Shown here: positions 1 to 10,858 of the stretch, piece after piece
Position numbering within the stretch: position 1 is the first letter of the stretch
How the letters are laid out: each line of letters opens with the position of its first letter
Origin: Rhynchospora pubera
Lineage: Eukaryota > Streptophyta > Magnoliopsida > Poales > Cyperaceae
NCBI GenBank assembly: GCA_028095005.1
Contig: CM051460.1
Span: forward strand, 112,255,039-112,319,038
Direction: 5' to 3'
DNA length: 64,000 bases
Notes under the pieces: generated by a model
The model's database searches: none
Told to the model about the DNA's origin: nothing
What the model saw: only the letters and a program-made list of their open reading frames with translations
Position numbers and translations under genes: made by a program

Positions 1-279
1 ATTAGCTCTTTTTTCTTTTAATATGCATGCATGGTCTATAATTGTTAGTTTATGCCCTCGTTAAACCTTGTTAGATACCCCTAATCAAATGAACTTAGTG
101 GCCAAATTCTTTTCGAAAGGGGGAGGATCTTTATGGTTTGTCATCAAGGGCATTTTGGGTATCCTTTTCCCTATTTGCAAAAAGGGGGAGAATTAGGTAA
201 TTTGGGGTATTCCGCCTTGTTGTATCAGGTCCCAAATGTACCTTAGGTGTTGTTTTGCAACTCGGCAAAAGGGGGAGAC
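1..279 (+). mobile_element. 3' internal end of a SIRE/Maximus-like Copia retrotransposon
   Basis: This stretch lies just before an LTR and holds three purine-rich tracts of the AAAGGGGGAG type (about 117-126, 181-190 and 267-279). The last one directly abuts the LTR start TGTTGG at 280, the expected place for the polypurine tract that primes plus-strand synthesis. Repeated polypurine tracts are known from SIRE/Maximus Copia elements of plants. No coding sequence is visible; the body of the element lies left of the window. Confidence 0.7.
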
Positions 280-1849
280 TGTTGGTTAAACATTTTCTCT
301 CGATTTGCCGATTTGCAAAACAACACCGAAACTCTTAAACTAACATCTCTTTTTAGTGCTTTATAGCTAAATTTATTGAAGAATGGATTAAAGCAAGTGC
401 GGCACTTAGTTTGGAGCTTCAAGAGATTGCTTTGGTTTAGTTAGATTCAGTAGTTAAGGTTTATTTAATCTCTAAACTAATCTCAATCAATTTGCTGGTA
501 AAATGCTCAGTCTTTCTGTCCAGCGTCATACAACGCTAGTTGCCGTTACACAACGCTGAGTTAATTCGTTTTTAAATTGCAAAATCTCTGACAAGGTTGG
601 AACAGCGTTACACAACGCTCAGTAGCGTTGTGCAACGTTAGTTCATTTGTTTTTAAACCTGTTAAATCCATTATTTCCCCTTGTCAGAACGTTGTGCAAC
701 GCTAAGTAACGTTACACAACATTTCCACTCCTACGTTGTGTAACGCTACTCAGCGTTGTACAACGCAGTATGAAACAGGCGACTCTGCATTGCTCAGACA
801 TCGATCTGCATCGATGCTGCATGCATGCAGCCATGTTCCATGCATTGTAGCGTTGTGTAACGCTCTAAACTTCGCTCATACTTCGCTTTTTTGCTCTGGA
901 CGCGTAGTGCAACGCTGCATAGCGTTGTGCAACGGCGCCGTTGTGTGACGCCAGTCAGCGTCGTATGACGTTCTGACAATATTGTTTGAGTTTGTCAGTT
1001 CTGCCTTGTTTATCCTCTTGACTTCGTTGTGCAACGCTACCAAGCGTTACACAACGCTCTGACAAGTTCCAACGGAACTGTCGAGCTTCTGCTTTGGATT
1101 TTTGCTGAAGCGTTGTGCAACGCTATACAGCGTTACACAACGCTCTGACAACTCACAACGTTATTGTCTGTGACCGTTTGATTTTTCAACGGCTATTTAG
1201 GCGTTGTACAACGGCATATAGCGTTGTATAACGCCAGAGTCTGTTTTGACTGGTTTTTGGAGCTGTTGGCGCCCTCTATATATATGGGGCCTCTTGGAAC
1301 TGTTTAGACACTTTTGAAACCTTTGAAACTCCTCCCTTTTGAGCTCCAACCAGTTAGACATTATACTCTCTTTTGTTTTTGAGCATTATTTTAGCAAAAT
1401 CATTGAGATTAGAGTGTGCAAAACCAATCCACTAGTGTTAATTGCTAGATTTGTTGAGTGATTTGGTTAGAGCCTCAATCCTTTGAGTGTTTGAGCTTGT
1501 TTATTTGAGTTAGGCCAATCCACCTTGAGAGTGATTGTAACAAGGTGATTTGGTTCGAATTTGTAGTCCCGTTCGTGTGGAATTGAACGGAGCGCGCCCA
1601 TTTCGAGGTTGCGAAACTCCCGGAGACGTACGACTAAGGCTAGCACTTCCTAGCGGGTCGGAACTCCATAATACATCGCGTGTCATTTCTTCTCTTCTCT
1701 TTTTTTACCTTTATTGAATTGTGAATTGCTTGTGCTTTGTTTGTGTTTTGTTAGAACAAGTTTGAATTGAACCAAATATTGACCATACCGGTTTAGAAAT
1801 TCGTTTTTGTGCCTATTCACCCCCTCTAGGCCTTTAATTTGGGACAACA
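280..1849 (+). mobile_element. 3' LTR of SIRE/Maximus-like Copia element
   Basis: The LTR begins TGTTGG directly after the polypurine tract and ends ACAACA at 1849, giving the usual TG...CA with a short terminal inverted repeat (TGTTG/CAACA). The end is preceded by CACCCCCTCTAGG, typical of this group. A TATA-like motif (CTATATATATGG) near 1273-1286 is the likely U3 promoter. About 500-1236 is filled with copies of a 14-bp palindrome. Length is about 1.57 kb. The 5' LTR is outside the window, so target duplications cannot be checked. Confidence 0.75.
500..1236. repeat. Array of GCGTTGTGCAACGC-type palindromes inside the LTR
   Basis: About 19 copies of a 14-bp near-perfect palindrome (GCGTTGTGCAACGC, with central variants TGTACA, TACACA and TGTAAC) occur in roughly 740 bp. 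Many come in close pairs about 18 bp apart, separated by CTCAG/CTAAG or TCTGACAA-like spacers. Short ORFs over this array are by-products of the repeat and are not annotated. The array could bind a dimeric protein or form small hairpins in the U3 transcript; this is inference. Confidence 0.85.
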
Positions 1850-3229
1850 AAGACTTTGATCAAATCCTGAATTAAATATGTTATGATGTTGTGATATTGA
1901 CATATATATCAATCATAAATGGGTAAAAAAAACGCCACGAAGAGTGGATCAGCCCTATTATAATGATGATCCAAAATCTTTTTCAGAAGTTAACCATGCT
2001 TGCATTTTAAAAAACATATTAAAAAAAAAGGATGGAATGATTTCTACACTTTGGATGTGTATTGAGTATGCTATTATGAACTTGCTAGCTTGATATGGAG
2101 AGCACATTCATTCCCTTGGCTCAGTTTCAGCCTATTATCATACTTTTTTCAGCTTATGGGTGCTTATGATTACAAATAATGCTAAATTATTAGTTGAATA
2201 GACAAAAGATTATTTCGCTATTTTCCCACTAACTCTTATCCTAATTAATATAAGAATCTGTATTATAAATAAATTTTCCAAAGAGAGTTAAATGTACCAG
2301 AAAAGAAAAAAAAAAAAAAAAAGATAAGAGAATACCAAATGAAAATGTAAAAGAAAAAAAAAAACATTACATTGCATTGAACAATGTTCTTACTAAAATT
2401 AACCTCTTAAAATTGGATATGCCATCTTCATAACTATGTATAATGTTTCAAAATGTCATGTTTGGTTTTGGGAAGACGACCAGTATTGATAGAAGCATCA
2501 GAGGAGGCTTGCCAAAGATATTTACAAGGAAAGCAGCCTTCACCTACTATTGGATCGCTTAGCACTAAAATACGTTTTTGTTTTTTGTAGTTATTACTAG
2601 TAAAAAGGTCTCCAAATTTTCAGACTTACTAGTGCTTTTTGGTTTGGCAGTGATTCTAAATTCTTTCTTTTGTAGACTTTCTCTAAAGAGAAAGACGAGT
2701 TTTTCCACTAGCTTTTTTTTTTTCTAACTTAACATCACTTTAAGATTTCAAATAAATTGCAATTTTTTAAGTCATTGAACTCGTTTACTTAACTATTTGG
2801 ACACCTGCATCACCAAATAATTCCAATCCTAAAAATTGAAATTCTTTTTTATTTAATATTTTTTTAATATAAAATTTTTTTTATTTAATATTAAACTAGC
2901 TTAAGATGCCCTCATATGTGGGCAAATAAAGAAACAAAATAATACTAGATAATAAAAATATATTGCTTAATCTATTGTCGATACAAAAAGATATGTTATT
3001 TAATTTGTTTCTTTATTAGACGGAAAATCAAAATACATTGTTACTTCACATGGCGATTAATATCCGATTACAAATTAAATTGATCGAACGGCAGAAATAT
3101 ATGATTACATGCTAGACCTAACGTGTAATACATCTTGCGTTTATAAATGGTAGAGATGTTTGAAAAACCAACATGAAACTGTTAACGTTTCAAACCCCTG
3201 TTTCTCATGTAAAAAAATAAAAACGACTA
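1850..3229. other. AT-rich intergenic sequence
   Basis: No gene, RNA gene or element with clear ends was recognised. The stretch is AT-rich with several poly(A) runs (for example near 2306-2324 and 2354-2364). Confidence 0.5.
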
Positions 3230-3246
3230 ATTAAGCTTTGTGAATT
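3230..3246. repeat. 17-bp target-site duplication, left copy
   Basis: ATTAAGCTTTGTGAATT here is repeated exactly at 4339-4355 and brackets the insert 3247-4338. A target duplication of this length beside a poly(A)/poly(T) tract is the signature of LINE-type target-primed reverse transcription. Confidence 0.9.
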
Positions 3247-4338
3247 TTTTTTTTTTGAGGGTCAGCAATTGCTGACAATTTTTCATTAATAAAAACAAAA
3301 GTTTACATATCAATAAAAACTGAAAACAAATACCAATATCAAAATTGGTACGTCACAATAAATAAACGGTATAAACTCATAACAATGTCTATACCTAACA
3401 CCGATGTAAACTCATGCAAATCCAATCTAGAACCTATCAAGTGCCTACCGACTATGCTTGACGCAGAACCGCAAAACAATACCTCCGAAAAGCAAATAAA
3501 AATGATGATTGATGCTTCTGGTCTCACCACAGACTGGCACTAAGTCTCAATTCAGAATTGGAGTAGTGTTCCACCATCCACTGTTGCAACAATAAAAAAT
3601 CAGACCGGAACGACACCTTGAAGTGCACCTACGACGACCGCCTCTTGCCAAATCTCACGTGCTTTCTTCACAAGCTGGGCATCCGCAACGTCAATGCCGC
3701 ACTCGGCTGTGCACTACATGGCCGTAGCACACCTCCACCGTGCACCGTAACGGTCGCACCACACATCGGCTGCAAATCCACGAAGATCGTGCCGCAAATC
3801 TCGGCTGTGTTCCCCTAGCGGCCGTCTGACACTGTTGTTGCGCACCCTAGACAGCCAAATCATGTCTCCACCGTGCACGATCGATAATCGCACGACACCC
3901 GATGCGACAACAGAATCAACATATCTCACTGGTTTTCTGCTGGCTGTGCTTTCAGGAGAAGGGGAAGGAAGAAGTGAAAAGAGATTGGCGAGGAGGTCGA
4001 CGCCGCAATTTCGGTCGCTCACCCTTGGAAGCCGCACTGCACGGTACCTCGACTACATAATCTCGACAACAAACCACTTCTCCACGACGCATGATTGAAA
4101 TCGCACGGCATCCGGCGCTCGAACCGCCGAATCAACAGATCACTGCTTTATACCGGCTGTACTTGTAGCAGAAGGGAGGATAGAACAAAAAAAAAAGAGT
4201 GAGAGTGGGGGGAGGTCGGCGGCGGCCGCCTCCCCCGTCTAGGATTTGAGGGAGAAGGTTTTTTTTATTCGCTTTTTTGGAAAGAGCGAAGGGGTCGGGT
4301 TCATCAAATTTTCATTAAAAGTAGATATTTTACAAATT
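3247..4338 (-). mobile_element. Retroposed LINE-like or processed insert, minus strand
   Basis: The 1,092-bp insert starts on the plus strand with a poly(T) run (3247-3256), that is, a poly(A) tail on the minus strand, and is flanked by perfect 17-bp direct repeats. The opposite end (about 4150-4310) is GC-rich and looks like a 5' UTR. Its minus-strand frame 3714-4037 (107 aa) matches no family I know and is not called as a gene. The insert may be an internally deleted LINE or a retroposed cellular transcript. The insertion mechanism is clear; the source RNA is not. Confidence 0.75.
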
Positions 4339-4355
4339 ATTAAGCTTTGTGAATT
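4339..4355. repeat. 17-bp target-site duplication, right copy
   Basis: Exact match to 3230-3246; closes the retroposed insert. Confidence 0.9.
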
Positions 4356-5688
4356 ACGACATAGCCGTATTGCTTGTGATGCCGAATGGAATTAGTACGA
4401 AATCCGGATACTTTTTTTTTTGTTTATAAACTACACATCACAAAGTATTAAGTAAAGACGAGACTAAATTTACGCCGGAATTGAATTATGAGTCTAAATT
4501 GATTGCGCAAAAACTAAATGAGAACATTTCGATTGATACCATGCAAATATTTTGTTTCCTAATTGTACCAAAAACTTTTGTTGGTCCAGACAATTTCAAA
4601 ATTTTCATTTTTTAAAATTGAATATTCTAAGTCAGATGTGAACAAAAAGAAATTAAGAAATTGTCACTTGATTTTATAGAAATTGGAAGGTGGATTCACT
4701 GCAAACCATCCACATTAAAATGGGCGGTTAATGATTAATGATCTCAATTGAAGAGGAATCAAAAAGTATCAAACCTCTTGTCCCCTCCCAACTGATCAAC
4801 TTTACAAATCACAACTTAATAAAGTCAATCTTAGCATGCATAAGCACCATTATGTGGAAATAAAAAGGGAGGTCCCCTCTTTAATTTGTATCGATTTTAT
4901 TTCAGAACCTCAAATAAATTGAGATCTGTTATTTCAAATCGGACGGTATGGATTAACTTTGATGGAATATCTGTCCTTAACAAATCAATTCAGAGTTCAG
5001 ACATTGATTATTGATTATTAATAAAAAAATATTACTGTTAATTAATTATCCTATTAAAATGGCATCCGTATAATTTGGGACTTGGGAGAGCCTAATAGTA
5101 ATCCGAAAGGGAACTGACCACAAAACACGTGGCAGTAAAGCAGAACAGGGACAGGGAAAGGTGGCAATGGCCAAGGGGCAGGCGGGCATCATAGGACAAG
5201 GAATAAGAAAAGGAGGACAGGTGGCATCTGCAGAGCGTTTGGACAGAGAAAGATCAGAAGACATTCTTTTGTAATTTCGAATTTTAGCGAGGGGCCACAT
5301 AGCAAACCCATAGTACTGGTCTGCTCTCTGCTGGAGTGTAATTTGACATTTTCCCCCGTTCACTTTTTTATCACTACATTGCACGGGCAACCCCATTTTA
5401 TATCGCTCTTAATTTGTCATCATGCATCGCTCATTCGTCATACTCATACAACAAGCATCATCATTTCTATCGCTTTCGCGAAGTTTAATTTTGGAATTTT
5501 AATGGGATGGTAGAAAATAAATAATTCTTTTTTACTTATTAGCAGCAGTACATGCACATTTTTATCACGTGTCCTCGTGCAAAACTATCAAGCAGACTTT
5601 TGTATAATGAGGAGTCTAATATGCTCAATTTTAGAAAATAAAAATTGACATCATTATGTTTAATTTTTTTTTTTACAGCCTGTTTGGA
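4356..5688. other. Intergenic sequence without a recognised gene
   Basis: AT-rich DNA with one less AT-rich patch (5090-5400) containing ACACGTGGCAG at about 5125, a G-box-like motif. The open frame on its minus strand has no recognisable domain and is not called. Confidence 0.4.
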
Positions 5689-7434
5689 TTTGAGGTAAAG
5701 GAGGGAAAATAATGAGAGGGAAGGAAATTTCTGAATTTACCGTGTTTGGATTGGAAGATAATTTTTCGCTGAGGGAAATTATTTTCCTTCCGCTATTTAC
5801 TTCCTATACAAAAAAAAAAATTACACTCCAAATTGGACAGCGGTGCTCTTTTTTGGACAGCGGTGCCCCTACCTAGGCCCTAGCTATGTTTGCTCCCCAA
5901 GAATCTAAATTTTACACTTCAAAATTTTAATTGCTTCCCTCTTACACCGTGTTTGATTTTGGGAAAAAATAATAGAAAGAAAGGAAAAATACAAAAGGGA
6001 AGGGAAAGAAAAATGATGGAATGAAAAAATATTTACATCTATCTGTTTGGTTTACAAATTAAAAGGAAAGAACAAATATTTCCCTTCTCTTCTTTGCTCC
6101 TGTTTGGTTGTTCAAAACAAAAAGAGGTAAATTATGTTTATAATTAATAATAAATGACTATTTTGACCTTAGACTCATTTAGTACGATTATCAACCTTTG
6201 GCTTGTACCGGTCTTGCTTCATGCTACAAATTCGTACCAATAACTGGTACATGTTTAATGTGAGGTGTGGACCATGTAATGAGGTGATACATAGCAATGT
6301 TTGAAAGACTGCATTTGTTGAATAACACAATCTCATATAAGTAGTAAATGCGTACAAATGTCATACAAGTAGTAAAAACGTTTAGCTCCCAGGGCTCATT
6401 GATCTTGCTTAAACGCAATTTCATTTTAAAAAAAAAGACTCAAACATAAAAGATACAATAAGAGTATAATAAATAGCACCAAGACTGTACCTTCATTATA
6501 TGTTAACCACTCAATAATTTCACCAAATTAAATACACACGACAAAATAACCTATGAAACATCTTCTCCTCATCACCTCAATGTGGTAAAATCCCTCTCTG
6601 GTACGATGCAACCCACTAAACCCCACTCGGTACCAAACTCATACCGCTGTAACTGTTATATATATGTTATATGGTTTCCCATCAAACCGAGCAGACACGA
6701 GGTAAAACTGACCTCACCAATGAGTTCCTTTCCTTTCTACGATATTATTGACCATGTCTTACTAATGTTGGTGGGCGGAAATGCCGAGACCTCACCGGGT
6801 AACCGGTACTGGTACATGTTACTGTACTATATTCCATTGCTCCAGATCGATCAAGCCAGACACATACTCAAAATTCTCAAAACAAGCCAGGCTCAATAGA
6901 AGTGAAAATTGGGGCAAAAAAATCAAAAGTGAAAGTTGCGTGAGAAAAAAAAAAGAATAGGGTACTGTTATGAATCGAAATTCTTTTTTTTTCTGAAACC
7001 TCAGAAGTGCGAAATTCTTGAATATGAATTGGAGAAAAAATTAGAAGGGAAAATTGAGGAAAATAGAGGAATAATAAAGTACGAGCAGTAAATAAGATTT
7101 TGATGAAATTACCTAGCACAGAGAGGAATTGTATCAAAAATTGATTTGTTGAGGAAGTTACGAGGGAATAATTTTGGTAGAAATCATACAAAAACGAGAA
7201 GTCACAAGGGCATCGTGGTCCAATAGTTAAAGTTTCGATTCTCTCCAATTTTTCTTCCGTCAGTTACACCCCGAATCGGGAGTAAGATTTTAGTATAGAA
7301 AGTAAAATAGCGATGGAAATTTCTTTCCGTCGGTTAATTTATTTCCTTCGGACAAAACGCAATCCAAACGAGGTAATTTCATATTTTTCCCTTCCCTTCG
7401 GTGATTTTTCTTCCTTTTTCCGAAAACCAAACAG
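5689..7434. mobile_element. Degenerate long-terminal-inverted-repeat DNA element
   Basis: The left end (about 5689-5815: CTGTTTGG, purine-rich GGGAAGGAAA segments, a second GTTTGGATTG, then CTATTTACTTCCTATAC) is matched in reverse complement by the right end (about 7300-7434, ending CCAAACAG). The inverted repeats are roughly 130-150 bp and much diverged. A smaller nested element with the same GTTTGG/CCAAAC style may lie at about 5945-6110. No transposase frame was found. Boundaries are approximate and no target duplication was established. Confidence 0.4.
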
Positions 7435-7870
7435 ATTGTTGGACCCTTTCCCTGTGCTAAATTTTTTAACGTTTTGTTTCATATAAATAAGGTTTTTTGT
7501 CCTTTTCTACAGATATATAACGTAAGAAAAAGAGTAAAATAGAAGACAATTTTTGGAACTTATACAAGCCCATCTTATGAAAGGATGGTATCAAAATTGA
7601 ATTCCATAGTACAAACAATCGGGGCTATAATCATCATTTCTGATTCCTATCATCTCTATTATTTTTAAAACACATTTTTTATTTTTAGAAAATACGTAAT
7701 TAATTTAATTATAGTTTCGAAAATTAATTAAATCATCGTCATCCTCATCCATCATCCCCTGGAATTCTCTCTTTTCCTCTTTGTTTTGCTAACTTTCCCT
7801 CATCTCCCTCTCTGATTCACTACTATTCAGAGCTCATCCATCTCCCTCCTCTGTTTTGATATACATAACA
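7435..7870. other. AT-rich intergenic spacer
   Basis: No gene or element was recognised; there is a pyrimidine-rich patch around 7740-7850. Confidence 0.4.
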
Positions 7871-8098
7871 GTTCTAGTTAATATAGCAAAGATTCTAGTT
7901 ATATATATAAACGTTCTGCTTAATATATATAAAGGTTCTATTTATATATGTAAAGATTCTAGTTAATATGTATAAAGGTTCAATTTATAATTTTATATAT
8001 ATAAAAGTTCTAGTTAATATGTATAAAAGTTCTACTTATATATATAAAGTTTCTAGTTAATATGTATAAAAGTTCTACTTATATATATAAAGGTTCTG
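7871..8098. repeat. Minisatellite, unit about 21-22 bp
   Basis: About ten head-to-tail copies of a unit close to GTTCTAGTTAATATGTATAAA. Two subtypes alternate (TTCTAGTTAATATG and TTCTACTTATATAT), so part of the array has a higher-order period of about 43 bp. One unit is longer owing to an ATTTTATAT insertion near 7990. Confidence 0.85.
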
Positions 8099-8454
8099 GC
8101 AATTTTTTTCACTAAAGAAAAAAAAAATTACGTGACCAGAGATGAGACCAAAGAAGGATGAATGAAGATGAGACTAGAGCGAAAAATATAGAGGGAAATA
8201 CGTGGGGTGGGGGGGACCAGAGACATAAATGAGGATCAGCATTTAGGAGGGAATGATGGGGACCAGAGACAAATGGATTAACATGTTTTGTAAAAATAGA
8301 AATAAATTAAACGCGTTATTAAAGGATAATTGGAATGATAGATTTATGGAGATAATGGAAAGCAAGATTTTTTATGTAACATATAATGTTTTGGTATTGG
8401 AATCATCTCACCTATATATATATTACATTATATGTTATGAGCAAGATTCCAATA

Positions 8455-8862
8455 CCAATATTTTGGTTGTCCCCAAATGCCAACATTCTATTAATTAGTT
8501 ACTTTTTCAAAATTTAAAATTGAATGTCAAATCCAAACCGTTCATCTTATTGAATTTAACGACGGATGCATTTTCATATAAGTTTTGTAAATTTTATAGT
8601 TTATTTGATACTCCATCAAGAGGTAGAAAAATAAACGAACCTTATTAATTATGATAGATTCATTCTAATACGTTCATGTTTTAGGCTTTGATGAAGTATT
8701 AAATAAACTCCAAAATTTACAAAACTTATATGAAAATGCATCGGTTGTTAAATTAAATAAGATGAACGGTTTGGATTTAACGCTGCTATTTAATATTTTA
8801 AAAAAGTAATAAAATAGTAGAATGCTAACATTTAGAGGCAACCAAAATACTAACGTTAGAAC
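8455..8862. mobile_element. Foldback MITE (family A, copy 1)
   Basis: The two halves are inverted copies. Left ATTTTGGTTG...CAACATTCTA, AAACCGTTCATCTTATT and TTCATATAAGTTTTGTAAAT are mirrored on the right by ATTTACAAAACTTATATGAA, AATAAGATGAACGGTTT and CAACCAAAAT. The whole could fold into one hairpin of about 400 bp. The same inner motifs and the TTTTGGTTGCC end recur at 26107-26471. No protein is encoded, so it would need a transposase in trans. Confidence 0.75.
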
Positions 8863-9111
8863 CTCCTCATATGTTATTTAACTCTAATTTGATTTTTATG
8901 CATCTAACTATTTAGATTTTTAAGTTGAGTCACATGATTTTGTAGTTTAATATTTTGGCATTGAATAACGTGCACAAATCCTAGATAACCCAATTTTGTT
9001 TTCCTTTTTAATTTTGAATATTGCTAGATAACCCAAGTGTACACCCTTCATCCGTTCGTCGTTTGTTACCTGTTTAAAACTGTCGAATAAAATATACATG
9101 TAAAGTTCCAA

Positions 9112-9114
9112 ATA
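9112..9114. repeat. ATA target-site duplication, left of CACTA-1
   Basis: ATA immediately precedes the CACTA terminus at 9115 and is repeated directly after the right terminus (13905-13907), matching the 3-bp duplication made by CACTA elements. Confidence 0.85.
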
Positions 9115-9721
9115 CACTACAACAAAAATGATTTTTAGCACCGCCACATTAACACCTGTTTTTAAGAAATCCGGTTCTAAAAATATGCAGTGGCAATTTC
9201 GTAATTATCAGAATATCTTTTTAGGACCGGTTTTTTTAAAAAACCGGTTCTAAAGAGTTGTGGAAAAAAAGAAGAAAATACAGTTTCTCTTTAGAACCGG
9301 TTTTTCTAAAAAACCGGTCCTAAAAATAAAAGTTTTAAGACCGGTTTTTTAGAAAAATCGGTTTTAAAGAGAAACTTTATTTTTTTTATATATCGGAACT
9401 TTTTAGAACCGTTTTTTCTATAAAAACCGGTCCAAAAGACAACATAGATTTGAATTTAATACAAAGTACATAACTTGTTAGTGGAGCAACAGTAAGTACA
9501 ATTATAAGTTTTTTTTTTAATTTTAACGTTATATGATAAGGACAAATATTATTGTTCTATAATTAGAACAACTAATATATGTATGTATATTTCTTTCTTC
9601 AATTGTACGACTGGATAAGAATCTTAATTGTAGCAATTAACCTTGATTGTAGCAATTAACCTTCATGGTTGCAAATAAGTCAAAGTTTACTCCAAATTAA
9701 AAGAAAGAAACCTTAATTAAA

Positions 9722-10858
9722 AAATATCTACTTTATATATAAAGAACTATCTTAGATGATTGATACAACTATTTTTAATATATTTAACCAAAAAATATTT
9801 TTAATTAAAAGCCAATGCAGTCACAGCTTTCAATTAAGAAGGGTAAACTTCTAAAATATATTTAGATTGATCGATCAACGAAAATTGGAGCGCTCAGATT
9901 GTACGTCGTACGAAGAGATAATTTTTTTTCTATAGATTAGACATGAACTACCTTAGACTTCCAAATATATCTATCTTAGATTTCCAAATATATTTAATTT
10001 TTAAATTATTTTTAATTTATATAAATAATAGTGTAAAAAAATTGATCCTATTTTAAACCCCATTTTAAATTTTAAAATGCTGCCACGGGTTTTAATTTAT
10101 ATCTTAGATTCTCTATAGACATAGATCTAATCTCACTCGAATTGAATATTTGTGAAAAATAATATACATGGTTCCCTGCCATATACACAGTAATACATTA
10201 TTTCATTAATTTTGATAAATTTGACGAAATAGATTGAATTATTCTCAATCCAAAAAAACATAGCACATTCGCTGCAACTTCCATGTCCAGTTTTAATTTT
10301 AATTTTAAAATCTGGATTCTAAAAATAAATTCTTAATTTTATTGATCAAAAGAGAGTAGAAAATATATATGCATATATATAGTGATCAAATCAAAGTGTC
10401 TTAATTATTGGGATCACTCAAATTGGAAGTTTGAAATTGTACATACGTCATCTAAGATATATATATATATATATTAAAACCGTGGCCGATATTTCAACTT
10501 TAAATATCGGTTAAAAATAGAGTTAATTTTTTTACACTGTTATTTATATAAATTAAAAATAGTTTAAAAGTTAAATATATTTGGAAATTTAAGGTAGATA
10601 TATTTGGAAGTCTAAGGTAGTTCATGTCTAACCTATAGGAAAAAAAAATTTATCCCCTCATATGACATGCAATCTGAGCCCTCCAATTTTCGTTGATCGA
10701 TCAATCTGAATATATTCTAGAAGTTTACCCTTCTTAATTAAAAGCCATGATTCCATTGGCTTTTAATTAAAAATATTTTTTGATTAAATATATTAAAAAT
10801 AATTGTACCAATCATCTAAGATAGTTTTTTATATATAAAGTAAATATAAAATAGATAT
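9722..10858. mobile_element. 1.1-kb foldback element nested in CACTA-1
   Basis: About 9722-10050 is repeated in inverted orientation at about 10530-10858. Paired motifs include ACTATCTTAGATGATTG, AAATATTTTTAATTAAAAGC, GATTGATCGATCAACGAAAA and TTAGACATGAACTACCTTAG with their complements. Arms are over 300 bp with a central region of about 480 bp. No coding capacity. It may be a non-autonomous Mutator-like or other foldback transposon; target duplications were not resolved. Confidence 0.7.

Noticed and set aside
736..979. Short overlapping open frames on both strands
   Set aside because: They lie in the palindrome array of the LTR; open frames on both strands are a by-product of the repeated GCGTTG/CAACGC words.
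500..1236. Regularly repeated palindromes as a possible CRISPR-like array
   Set aside because: Spacing is irregular, spacers are themselves related, the array lies inside an LTR, and the genome is that of a plant.
3714..4098. Frames on both strands in the GC-rich half of the retroposed insert
   Set aside because: No known domain and similar openness on both strands; probably an effect of composition.
5046..5396. 116-codon minus-strand frame
   Set aside because: No recognisable domain and no supporting context; G-box-like words in the stretch fit non-coding DNA better.
7203..7245. tRNA- or SINE-like B-box (GTTTCGATTCTC) with an A-box-like stretch before it
   Set aside because: No cloverleaf can be formed and no SINE body, tail or target duplication is visible.
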